From Agaricus subrufescens (Eukaryota; Basidiomycota; Agaricomycetes; Agaricales; Agaricaceae): a DNA stretch of 64,000 bases. Of this stretch, positions 35,336 to 45,872 are shown piece by piece. Every line of letters starts with the position of its first letter. The first letter of the stretch is position 1. The DNA is taken from the NCBI GenBank assembly GCA_029945375.1, contig CM057066.1, positions 2,046,001 through 2,110,000 of the forward strand. The letters are read 5' to 3'. A model generated the notes under the pieces. It was not told the DNA's origin. It saw only the letters and a list, made by a program, of their open reading frames with translations, and made no database searches. A program made the translations under genes and the position numbers.

Positions 35336-35952
35336 TTATTTGCTGATGTAACAGCTAGTCAAATCCTTGTTAGTATCCCGATTAGAAATATCGAAGATAG
35401 AATCTGATACTCACATGTAGTGGCCATCGCAGGCATTAGGGTGTCCGCTTGTGCTTCCATAGTTGAGACGCTATTCAAGATATCAGTAAAGCTGTCTTTA
35501 CACCTAGGGTATTGCTTTCAATTCTACTCACCCAGCGGTTGCCTTCGTCGACCATATCATCGGGGTCACCGAGGGAGACGTCACCATGTTGAGCACCGTT
35601 CTTTGGAATATCTAGGTAATGTTTCTTAGTTTACAAAAACATGGTGTTCAATTTGAAATAAAACCTACAGCAGATGTAGTGCCCAGGGCAGGCATTCGGG
35701 TGGCCATCAGTGCTGCCAAAGTTCAACTTGAATCGGTTGCCCTGGTCAGTGACCAAGTCTGGATTGCCGTATGAGGTCTCCCTCTTAGCAAGCTGGTGAC
35801 GACGACGGTAAGCATTAATTCTGAAGTAGTACTAGGAGGACACAGTAAGTCCATTGAACACTTACAGTTGCTCCCTCTTCGGCGACGGGAGTAGCCACAA
35901 CGGCAGTAACAGCGGCAGCTGCGACGGCAAGACGAGTAATAGAGAAGCGCAT
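35336..35952 (-). CDS. Two-module small secreted protein, copy C
   Basis: Third tandem paralogue. The signal peptide is MRFSITRLAVAAAAVTAVVA, the pro-region ends LAKR, and module 1 reads ETSYGNPDLVTDQGNRFKLN then FGSTDGHPNACPGHYIC. Module 2 starts YIPKNGAQHGDVSLGDPDDM and has GSTSGHPNACDGHYICYISK, with a TAA stop at 35336-35338. Phe-to-Tyr changes in the GH(F/Y)IC motif occur in both modules together, which hints at gene conversion or coupled selection between modules. Introns lie at the same positions as in A and B. It is the copy next to the outer flank of the array. Confidence 0.78.
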
Positions 35953-36039
35953 TGTAATTCAAGAGGATAAGTAAAGAAGAGTTTGAGTTGTGTTGTTGGT
36001 CTTCCAATGGGTCCTGCAGCCTCATTTTATACCTCGAAT

Positions 36040-37861
36040 CGACTTGGAATTTTTTTGTAGTTTTTTCATTTCAAACAGTGCCTCATCGTGTAATCGCGTC
36101 GGTACTCTCGCCCTGCCTCATTCGGCGCTGTTATCAAACAGCCGAGATGGAGCTAGTTGAATTCGCTTTACGGCCCACCTGCGGCCCACTGACCCATTGT
36201 CGTATAGCTCCACCGTACTGAATATTTTTAGTGCTAATGACTAGAATGCCAAGCCTACATCTTCGAACACATGTACGGCAATGGACCGCTTCTCCCGGAA
36301 ACCGGTCGCTACATCATCGCCTTTCATCGTTTCATGTTCAGAAATAAGTTAGACTACGTCGAGTTCGTATGGGGTCGATATTCATGAGACTCATGGAATT
36401 TGAGCAGCAGTTATGAAATTATGAGTGCTACTGTACCGGTATTGCCGAAGTCACCCGCGTAGGCTAACGTATAAAAGTCTTCACCAAGTGTCTGCTGATT
36501 AGGTTGAAAAAAAGGCGTCCCTGTTAGGTGTGAGTATGATCAAACAGAAAGGCCTCGGCCGCGAACAGCCTCTATGGTGGGCTGGAATTGGTACCCGACT
36601 GATATCCATCATTTATTACGCATCTATTACACACATATTCCGCGCACAGGCTCAAAATACAGGAAAAACTCGACCAAGGGTTAAGATCAAGGATCGCTGG
36701 GCAGCGTTGATAAGTATCGATGGTATCACGTCATGGATACTAACGAAAAGGATTTATTTTTGTGAAGAACAGATCGCAGCATTGTGAATCATTCCCCACA
36801 ACGATTTTCCTCGGGCAACACCATCAGCCTGTCTCATCCAGTTCCTAATACGGTAGATTAGTAATATGGACACTGACAGCCTCCTGGACTACGAATACAC
36901 TCCCCCACCGAACGTGTGGGGGAAGAAGGTTAGCTGCCTGTGGGAAAAGTGAAAGATCTAGAATTATGTTGTGGAGCGCAAAGTTGGAAACACGGCGCTC
37001 CTCTCAGGTACAAAAGTAAACAAATGAGCTAGTACCTCGGCCGAAGCATAGCCTAGAGCCTTATTTGAAGCTCCCTCTCAGGGAGACTAGATTAAAAAAA
37101 GAGTAGCCTCATACTACCGGTCGCCACGAGTTTTGGTGTGTCGAAATTGAATTCTGATGAACATGAAGCAATAGTGCAGCAAAGTTTTTGGATGAATTTG
37201 GGTTCAAACATAACGTCTTTGTTGTATGGGGTGCGAGAGACCCCTGGATTCTTTAGTTCACCTGCACATCATGATTCATGAAGCACGTGTTAGCGCGCTG
37301 ACAGCCAGCGTCGTCGATGTTTTTAGCAAATGAAAAAACAGATGCCACCTCGAGTGGAGTTGAAAGACCTGGCCGAGAATGCAGAGTCCTAGTGTTCGAT
37401 ATCGAAAGTTGATATCGAAAGTTGATTCCTGAGAGTGGGAATATCATTATCACGTGAAGGAAGCAGTTGCTCCACGCATGTGCCAGAACAATGACGAAAA
37501 CGGCAAAGTTGTCTCTTCCTTCAAGACAACCTCTCAGGTATTGCGTCCCACAATAACCGGCGTGGCAAGGTCCTTGATTCGCTCTTCGAAATATCGCACG
37601 CGGCCTCTCTGTTGTTGAAGAAACATCACATACGACTTCGATCAAATCTAATGCACGTATGATCATTGGACTGATAGCAACCGGCTCAATTTGGACGGCC
37701 CGGGGAACTCAGAACCTGTTTACTCACGACGACGAAGAAGAAGGACAGCAAACAGCAGCTGAACCGCCTCCACCTCCACCAGCACCACAACAGGATCCGC
37801 AAGATCGCCCTCAATCCAGACCTCAGACCCCAAATTCAAATTCGCATACACAGGAGAGAAC
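36040..37861. other. Eroded array flank and intergenic DNA
   Basis: The first part is a decayed copy of the array's upstream block (see the tandem duplication entry). The rest, including a minus-strand frame at 37253-37666, has no recognisable protein. An open frame at 37659-37931 overlaps the hydrolase start in another frame and is not called. Confidence 0.4.
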
Positions 37862-39001
37862 ATGTCCTCGGAAGCGAAAGCGCAACAGACATCGCAAACG
37901 CCATCGGGCAAACCAACAGGAAACATCTTGAAAGATGCCGAAGTGGTCATGTTTGATATCTTTGGAACTGTCGTTGATTGGCGTACATCTGTCACCAAGG
38001 AAATACAAGAATTAGGTAAAAAATATGGTGTTGGTGCGCTTTTTTTGTACGCCACTTTCCGCATCATTTTCTGATCTGTATAATCCATCTTGGCTAGATC
38101 CTGCCAATGTCAACTGGGGAAATCTTGCTCAACAGTGGAGAGAGGGGTATATGCACAATGTGTAAGCGTCTCACTTGCCGAAATAGTGTGATTCTGTCTG
38201 ATGTAAATGATAGAACCGTCAAAGCTCAACAAGACCCTTCTTCCGTTCCTCCTAATGTTGATGTCATGCACCGTCAGGCACGTTTATCTTATCTACCATC
38301 AAACATGGGCAGCTGAAAAATCAAAATAATCAGCTTTTAGAAGAGCTTATTGTTAAGCCTGAGTGGGCCAATCATACCTCTTCATGGACGGAAGCAGACA
38401 AAGCCGAGTTGGTTTTCGCCTGGCATCGTTTGGATGGTACGACGACGTTTTCTCTCGCCCTCACCTACGGTTGATTGCTATCTGTATACAGCTTGGCCGG
38501 ACGTGGTACATAGTCTCCTCGAGTTGAAAAAGTACAAGGTAGTGGTTGGGTTGTCTAACGGTAATCTGCGTTTACTCTTGAATATGGTGAGTCCCCGTAT
38601 CATCCCCAACAGGGCGCCTGCTATATGTTTTTCTTTAGGCAAAATATGCTAAATTACCTTGGGATGCATTTTTTTCGACTGAACTTTTCAACACTTATAA
38701 ACCGTATGTCTTGGTCTCTCTGCTTGTCTCTAACTTTTGCTCATAGTCACCCAGATCTCGCAAGTCCTACCTTGAAACTCTTCGCCTTTTGTCGATTACA
38801 CCGGACAAATGTGCTTTCGTCTCGTCCCACATGTGGGATTCTCGTGGTGCCGGAGGAGTTGGTATGAAATCAATATATATCCCACGACCAGATGAAGACC
38901 ATGAATTTCCAACGGGAACAGTCGTGAAAACTAAAGAGGAAGGTGGAGAAGTGGATCTTGTGATTAATTCGTTCGAGGAGCTCGTTCAACTTGTCAAGTA
39001 G
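37862..39001 (+). CDS. HAD-superfamily hydrolase, (S)-2-haloacid dehalogenase-like
   Basis: HAD hydrolases cleave C-halogen or phosphate-ester bonds through an aspartyl intermediate. This subgroup resembles type II 2-haloacid dehalogenases, but the fungal members' substrates are mostly untested. Exons 37862-38027, 38098-38161, 38214-38277, 38334-38436, 38492-38586, 38639-38703 and 38755-39001 give 267 aa in frame. Motif I is EVVMFDIFGTVVDWR with the nucleophile Asp in FDIFGT. Next come NWGNLAQQWREGYM, WHRLDAWPDVVHSLLELKK, motif II GLSNGN (Ser/Asn), the LPWDAFFSTELFNTYKP lysine loop (motif III), and ITPDKCAFVSSHMWDSRGAG for motif IV. The intron at 38278-38333 starts with GC. The start MSSEAKAQQ is cytosolic-looking. 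Confidence 0.93.
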
Positions 39002-40946
39002 AAAGGTAGAGAACCCAGGCTGCGGTACTAATTTCATTCGAGTGTTTTTTTGACTCGCCAACTAGTACTTGGCTGTTTGCCTGCAATGGACAATTTCGAA
39101 TTCATTCAAGGGCTGATACACTTACCCATCGGCTGCCCCCTGTTAAGTTTTTGCATGTATTAACCTTCAGGTAACCTCGTTTTTTTACTTGTTATTCTCC
39201 CATAGAAAGGAAATGTGCGTTTTCCCGAAATATCTTTTTTTCCTGTTTTCAGGGAGGGAGGGACGAACTGATATATCGATTTTTTCGCACCCGGAAGGAG
39301 GATAGTGTCTTCCGAAGCCAGTGAACCTTCTACACGAGGTCGATATACCCTCGGAATATCTGGTACGACGACGACGGGCGTCAGAATAGCTTATAAGCGT
39401 GGAGGACCAGATGCATACACGTGTGCGGGAGAAAAATGTACACCTGCGCCCGCAGTCATTAGCACTAAACGAGGATACAGGCTGACCATTATTGATGAAT
39501 GCGGGAATTTCTGGACAGTAGACGGACAATGCGCAGAAATCTCGATGATCAGTGTCGCGTTATGTGCGTTTTACTCATCTAAGGGTGTGGTTCAATGATC
39601 CTGAAAGATGGCATACGACATCCAGGCGGACATTAACCTCCTGGATCATTTATAAACGCCACAAACACACACTGTGCATGATGATGGGCATTGTTACATT
39701 GTGCGGGATCTCATCCGGCTCTGGCTCATCAGAAGTGCGATGCCTGCGGAGCTGTATCACATCTCACAGAATTGTACAGTAGGTATGCGAATAGCGAACA
39801 TGGGTACGATTTCACCTTTCTAGTGAACTTCATTATTATACGCTTCCAGCCCGCTTCCACGTACTGTCAACGTCTTTCTCGGCCGTTGACGCTGTATGAC
39901 ATTGACGGTACACACAATTGTGGCTAAAATTGGTTAGAATGAAGGTACTCCAAAGATAGGCCCTCTAATTGTAGGTATTTATGGCTATTATCACATATAG
40001 CTAACGTCTTGCTTGGAATGGAACGTACTAAGAATATGGAAGCGCAGGTGGTATTGACACCAGGGTGAGCTCACTATCGATCTTGTTCAAATTTACAAGG
40101 CCTAGACCGCACGGATAGGGGTGGTAGTGATATAGAGAAATAGGCGCATGACAGCACATCGTGTGTCACCTCGTACATGAACAAGAGATGACCGAAAGGG
40201 CCTGAAATATGAGGCATTGAAGGTTGGACCGGAGAGACCGAGTTGCTACTATGGGGACGTTCTGGTCTGGTATCTAGCATTTGCCGACTCACAGCCCGTC
40301 GGGAGTGGATGACATGGCGACTCCAAGGCACTCGGTTCTCAAGGATAAGGACGTGGCGTTGTTCTTTGGCAGGTTGATAGTAAACAAAAGGATTATGTGA
40401 AAGGCTGTTCAAGGCCTCGGAGTGCGGCGCCGGAATCTATTTTCGGATCACTGATGCGGATCCAAACTTGAAGCTCGAGGCTTGAAGCTCGAGGCTTGAA
40501 GCTCGCATGTAGTCCTCCTGGATACCCAGCTTGCTTGTACAGTCGTAGTAGGCTCCACAATATCGAGTGCCCCCGTTTTGGCCCTTGGATTCGTCCGTGT
40601 AGCGGTGTTGGATGCATACATCCCGGTTGTTTGTACCTCTTTGGTGTCGCGGAGATCAATTTTGGCTATTGTCCTTCGCTCGCCTCCTTAACGTTAACAA
40701 TGGGCGTCGTCGGACTGAATTGAGAGTGAGCAGCATAAAAGCAAGAGAAGGGCAGACGCCAGCAAGCACACCTTTTCCTTCTCTTCCTGTTAGACTCTCG
40801 CTGTGCGAGCGTGTTTTCACGACTTTTGCCTTTGCCTCGTTTATCCCACGTTCCCATCAATTCCGACATTTCCAAATCACTCGCTTGTCTGCACTCTTTT
40901 TTCAGGCGTCACCCCTCCTTCCTCCTCCTAACGCTCCACGACGACG
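39002..40946. other. Intergenic, no gene recognised; short tandem repeat inside
   Basis: Open frames around 39305-39930 on the plus strand encode Cys-containing stretches but do not join into a convincing gene. A 14-bp unit (aagctcgaggcttg) is repeated almost three times at about 40470-40505. The last 300 bp are the upstream region of the first LPMO gene. Confidence 0.4.
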
Positions 40947-42096
40947 ATGAGGCTCGCTACGCTTGCTATACCTCTCCTAACGGCCGCCTATGCCTCTGCT
41001 CACGGCTACGTTGCCCAACTTTCTATCGGAAGTACAGTGTACCAGGGCGACAAGACTGGTCAACCCGCCGACGACAGTGCCATCCGAGACGTATCAAGCC
41101 AAGATCCTGTCAAAGGCGCAGATAACCCAGACCTTAATTGCGGAAACGGCTCCCCTAAACCTGCTGCCCTTGATGCCACCGCGGATCCTGGTGACACCAT
41201 GTCATTTCTCTGGACATCTGCGGATGGTGGGAATGTAGGCCATTTGTTCTCATTTTACTTTGGTGTGACATTAAAGTATTGGTTCGCCAACAGTGGCCTC
41301 ATGAAATTGGACCCTTGATTACTTACTTGGCTTCCTGCGGGGATGGAGATTGCACTCAATTCGATTCCACGAAAGCAAAATGGTTTAAAATTGACCAGCA
41401 AGGACAGGTATCTGATGGCAGCACTGAATGGGTCCAAAAACAAATCCGTATGTATATTCTAGTGCTTCAATATACCCGATTCCGATTCTGACTGGAGTTG
41501 TTCAAGAAAACCGTCAACCTGCAAAGGTACCTCTTCCGAATAACATAGCGCCTGGCAACTATCTCGTTCGTCACGAAATCATCGCTCTTCACATTGCTAC
41601 TAGTTTGGGCGGAGCAGAATTCTATCCGTCTTGTGCCCAACTCAAAATCGGAGGCAGTGAAACGGGTAAACCAAGCTCGGATGAGTTGGTTAGCTTTCCT
41701 GGTGCATACAAGGACAATGATCCAGGAATTTTTGCTCCTGGAGTCTTTGACCCAGGATTCCATTATCAATTCCCTGGTCCCAATATCGCCTCGTTCGTCG
41801 CTAATGGGGGCGGTTCGAATAATGCTACGAATTCAGGGCCAGGTTCAGGATCTGATGGTTCAAGTTCAACGTCAAGCAGTCCTACTGCTACGAATGCTCC
41901 GAGCAGTGGATCTACGTCGAAATGCAAGCTGAAAAAGGTTGCCAAATCGTCAAGTAATACTAGGAGATCTCAGACATCGCGTCGAAGTAGCCTAGCTGAC
42001 GATTTGGTGACGGCTGGCTCGTCGTTGAACATCAAGTTTTACCCGAAACATCTCAGTCGGGTTATGAGGAATGCTGTTTTCGGTGGAAAACATTAG
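40947..42096 (+). CDS. AA9 lytic polysaccharide monooxygenase, copy 1
   Basis: AA9 enzymes are secreted copper monooxygenases that oxidatively cut cellulose and related glucans. Exons 40947-41234, 41294-41447 and 41507-42096 give 343 aa in frame. The signal peptide ends ASA, leaving His19 (HGYV) as the N-terminal copper-brace residue. The second brace His is His99 in NWPHEIGP. His176 (IIALH) and axial Tyr187 (GAEFYPSCAQL) complete the site. Other family marks are LNCGNGSPKPAALDA, KWFKIDQQGQ and IAPGNYLVRHE. After the catalytic domain comes a Ser/Gly/Thr linker and a basic, non-CBM1 tail ending in MRNAVFGGKH. It is the upstream member of a tandem pair. Confidence 0.95.
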
Positions 42097-43188
42097 GTGC
42101 AAGTAGAGGCTTTCTTTAACGTTTTTTCTCACTCATTTGGCTCGTGGCTGAGTTTACGACACTCATGATATCGCTTCGTGATGATCACTCTAGTGTATTT
42201 ATGTTCTGTATAGTTAATTTGTCATGTCTACTTGTGCATTGTATCTGACCACGTTCCCTACGCTGGAGTATGTATAGGTTTTCTCGCTTTGTACATTCTC
42301 CTTTGGCTGGTTTAGGTGTAGTTAAGAAGAGTATTGTTACTTAATGTATTGTATCCTGTTATAGATACAGAGAATGATCTATCGACATTCTGATCCTGGT
42401 CAAAAAGAATCTCGTCAAGGATAGATTTTGGAGTAGTCTTGGAGTCTCCGACTTGTGGGTCATGATTTGGCCACTTACATCAAGCCCTGCCCGGACGCGA
42501 GACAAGCAAATTTTGATTAAATCCGGGCTTCGGCATAGTTGTACCATAGTGATCGCTACGATAAAAATATACATATCTTTACTCTCACACTAGCCATTCG
42601 CCAACGGCATCATGGAGAACTTGCGGATACGGTCCCGTTGGGTGTCTTACACGAATCCAGATGAAAAACTGCGCTGCCGAACCTCCTATTCTATGTGGAC
42701 CCATGCGTCCTACAGATGACTTTAATTTACTTTGTGAAAGAGACGATCAGCATTGACCTTGCCGATAAATTTCCAATTACACTCCTTGTTGTCCCCACGT
42801 CATAATACTAATAAGCCGTGTCAACGGATGATTTTGTTTACCTCACCTAGGCCACATTGAGTGTTCTCATCATTCCAGAGTTTATATTGTTGTTCTGTTC
42901 GCATCAGCCCCCTGAACTCCAAGTGGAGCAAAATTTTCGTCAATCCCATTATTCCTGACACGGACAATGTGGGTCACCCAAATGGGGATAGATAGAAGAC
43001 TGGGCATTATAAGAGCGACTGTGCAACAAAAAAGTCCTTTATAAATCCTTGTCTCCTCTCTCCCTTTGATTCCGGCACTTTTTTTTTCATTCCCTTGTAC
43101 ACCAACGTTCTCTATTTTCCAGGCTAACTGTCTTTTCTATCTCAATACCGCCACTTTATCTGCTTTTTTCGTACCTTTGGCATCGACG
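42097..43188. other. Intergenic between the LPMO genes
   Basis: About 1.1 kb holding the 3' UTR of copy 1 and the promoter of copy 2. A TATA-like region (cattataagagcg) lies about 180 bp before the second start codon. No gene is seen. Confidence 0.45.
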
Positions 43189-44436
43189 ATGAAACTTGCT
43201 ACGCTTGCCATCCCCATCGTAACGGCGGCATATGCCTCGGCTCACGGATACCTTCACAGTATTACTATCGACGGTCACTCTTATCCGGGGAATAAACCCG
43301 GTGCGGCCAATAGCCCTAGTGTTATTCGTCAGGTCGCAGATCAAGGACCTGTCAAGGGTGCCAACAACAAGGATATGAACTGTGGACTGGGTTCTCCCAA
43401 GATTGCTGCTCTTGATGCTACTGCGAATCCTGGTGATTCTATATCATTTGAGTGGACGTCTATCGATGGAGGGAATGTAAGCCTGCTTAGCCATTCCTTT
43501 GATACTTGTGACATGTGCTTATTGTGTTCTCGGTAGTGGATTCACCAAGTAGGACCGATGATGACCTATATGGCTTCCTGTGGCAACCAGGATTGCAACA
43601 AGTTTGATTCAACAAAAGCGAAGTGGTTCAAAATCGATCAACAAGGACAGGCCCCTACCGGCAGCAGCACATGGGCACAAAAGCAAATTTGTATGTGCAT
43701 TCTTGGTCTTTTACTATACCTAATTTCGACTAACTCGGAGCTTTTCTTAGTCGATCATAAACCCTTCGAGGTAACACTGCCGAAGAACATCGCGCCCGGG
43801 AACTACCTTGTCCGTCAAGAAGTCATCGCTCTCCACACCGCCGTTTCCTTAGGCGGCGCCGAATTCTATCCATCCTGCTCTCAACTCAAAATCGGCGGTA
43901 GCGGGACGGGGAAACCCAATCCAGATGAGCTTGTCAGTTTCCCTGGCGCCTACGATGACAAGGATCCTGGAATCTTGGTTCCCGACATCTTTAACCCCGG
44001 ATTTAAATATGAATTCCCTGGTCCAAAGATAGCTTCTTTTGTGACTGGTGGAGGCTATTCGGGTAACTCTGGGCATGGTGGGGATACCGGTTCGGAGTCG
44101 GGCTCGAGTTCCCATGATGCCCCATCGTCAACTGCGACCCCGAAAAAGCCTGTTCCTAGTACCAAGGATATGCCGCAGCCTTCTAGTTCCGGCAGTGGTT
44201 CGTCTAAACCTTATGGTGCTTCGTCGTCAGATATGCCTTCTCCTACGCAGAACAACATAAATGCCAAACCCACATCTCAATCGTGCAAGTCGAAGCGGAG
44301 TGTTACTAGGTCGTCGAGTAGGTCGGACGTGGTCGACGATGATTCTAAGGTTGACTTGCCGGTGAATGTTAAGCATCACCAGAGACATATCAACCGTATG
44401 AGAAGGACCGCTGCTTCTTTTGGTTCACAACACTAA
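43189..44436 (+). CDS. AA9 lytic polysaccharide monooxygenase, copy 2
   Basis: Secreted copper monooxygenase of the same family as its neighbour. Exons 43189-43476, 43537-43690 and 43751-44436 give 375 aa in frame; the first two exons have exactly the lengths found in copy 1 (288 and 154 bp). An in-frame ATG at 43066 would destroy the signal peptide, so MKLATLAIPIVTAAYASA was taken as the start. Copper ligands are His19 (HGYL), His99 (NWIHQVGP) and the Tyr of GAEFYPSCSQL. The Ser/Pro/Thr-rich linker is longer than in copy 1 and includes PKKPVPSTKDMPQPSSSG. The end RMRRTAASFGSQH resembles the copy 1 tail, again without a carbohydrate-binding module. Confidence 0.95.
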
Positions 44437-45105
44437 GCGCAGGTCGAGTGGTAATTTGATTAAGATCTATTCCGTGATTGTGTTTCTTTTTTTTTGTTTC
44501 TTTCGGCTGGCCGTTCTATGATCTACGATGATGTCCTGGTGATTTTTATATTATCTGTGATAATTGACATCGTTCTTTCGCGCGGGCGTTCGCATCTTAC
44601 ATACTACACCTGTATTTCTCTTCTTCTCCGTTTCGTTTATCACAGTACCGCTGTGTCGGTCTTATAAAGGGAGAGCTGATCTATGTACGATATATAATAC
44701 ATGCAGAATACATATCACAAACGTCGGAATCCTTCCACTCCGCATCGACTTCTTGGCTAGCTCGGAACGGAAAACCGAGTCGTTGGAGACAGTTGTCATG
44801 CTATCGGTAATTGAAGAATGTTTCCTCTCTGCTTGACACTGCCAATGCCTTCGTTTTGGGTTCCCTGGACGCTAGGCGACATTTGGCACAGCCCACGTTT
44901 ATGAGTGACGAACGCGGCTTAGGGGCGGTGATGGCACTGCTAAGTATGGAGGTGGCTGTGCCACGCACCTGGCCTATTTGAACCTTTCCGCCAGCCGCCC
45001 CAACTTTCACTCGCAACCACCTCACTCGTTATACCCCACCTACCAGTCTTTTCTTTCCAATTCTTGCTTTTTGTTCTTTCTCTACGTCACCTGCTTTAGA
45101 TCAAA
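44437..45105. other. Intergenic, no gene seen
   Basis: 3' flank of the second LPMO and promoter of the acetyltransferase. The last 100 bp are pyrimidine-rich, as is common before fungal housekeeping starts. Confidence 0.45.
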
Positions 45106-45872
45106 ATGGCCTCTCTACCATCTTTGCCCTCGACGCCTATTTCCCAGGAGTACCCCAAATGGACTGCAGACCACGCGCTCGACTTGCTCTTCCACCCCGA
45201 TACTATTCCTGTCCAAGTCAGACGGGAACTACATCCAGACCTCCATGTATGTATTCTATCTCTACTGTCGAGGTCATTTACTCAAATTTGCTCCCTCAGA
45301 TTCGTCCCCTCTCCCGCACAGACTATAACCGTTCCCACCTTTCCGTCCTCTCCATTTTGTCTGTCGTCACAGACCCAGGTCTTTCGGCCTACCAGGCTCG
45401 TTTTGACCTCCTCCGCGCCGCTCCACGTACCAACTACACTCTTGTCATTGTTGACAAGCACTCCGATCAGATCGTTGCTGTCGGTAGTGTTTTTGTTGAA
45501 CATAAATTTTTAAGAGGGCTAGGTAGCGTCGGCCATATTGAGGACATTGCCGTAGACCCCAAAGTCCAAGGAAAGAAGTTGGGTCTCAGGGTCATCCAGG
45601 CTTTGACAGGCATCAGTGAGAAGGAGGGATGCTACAAGACAATCCTGAACTGCAGTGATAAGAATATTCGTAAGTATTTTACTTTGGTCTCGGGCGTAGG
45701 TGTAGGAGGCTGACCTGCACATTTGTAGCATTCTACGAGAAGTGTGGGTATGCGAAGAAGGAGAATGAGATGGTAAGCCTCGTATTCGCTCTTTTCTCCG
45801 CCCTCTGTCCGCTGACAATAAACTTCTGATTAGGCCAAATACAATGAACGTCCTGGCTCTCCTAAACTCTAA
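45106..45872 (+). CDS. GNA1: Glucosamine-6-phosphate N-acetyltransferase
   Basis: Gna1 acetylates glucosamine-6-phosphate with acetyl-CoA, a step toward UDP-N-acetylglucosamine for chitin and glycosylation; it acts in the cytosol. Exons 45106-45246, 45300-45669, 45729-45772 and 45834-45872 give 197 aa in frame. The GNAT fold is visible as IRPLSRTDYNRSHLSVLSIL, TLVIVDKHSDQIVAVGSVFV, the beta4 strand HKFLRGLGSVGHIEDIAVDP, the acetyl-CoA loop VQGKKLGLRVIQAL (Q/RxxGxG/A type), and CYKTILNCSDKNIPFYEKCG followed by YAKKENEMAKYNERPG. Length is slightly above the fungal norm because of a 40-residue N-terminal extension (SLPSTPISQEYPKW...), common in basidiomycetes. The gene is intact. Confidence 0.96.

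Larger units (their letters stand above)
30700..37200. repeat. Tandem segmental duplication carrying the three secreted-protein genes
   Basis: Gene starts are spaced 2367 and 2149 bp apart. Non-coding parts are also related between units. One block downstream of the genes starts near 32430 and 34620 (gtacatac..., then tatatggtt..tgatctgagtac). One just past the stop codons lies near 30760, 33115 and 35265 (aactata repeats). One upstream of the genes lies near 31835 and 34190 (agaattacttatagtt). Another starts gttgtgga near 31930, 34275 and 36972. The flank beyond copy C (about 36040-37200) is the most eroded. There is no sign of an LTR or terminal inverted repeat bounding the units. Confidence 0.7.

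Noticed and set aside
37253..37666. 137-codon minus-strand frame
   Set aside because: No signal, motif or splice partner; it begins beside the hydrolase gene and looks like chance.
37659..37931. Pro/Gln/Arg-rich plus-strand frame
   Set aside because: It overlaps the hydrolase start in another frame and has low-complexity content only.
39305..39598. Cys-containing plus-strand frame between hydrolase and LPMO
   Set aside because: No ATG start in good context, the minus strand is equally open, and no family is recognisable.
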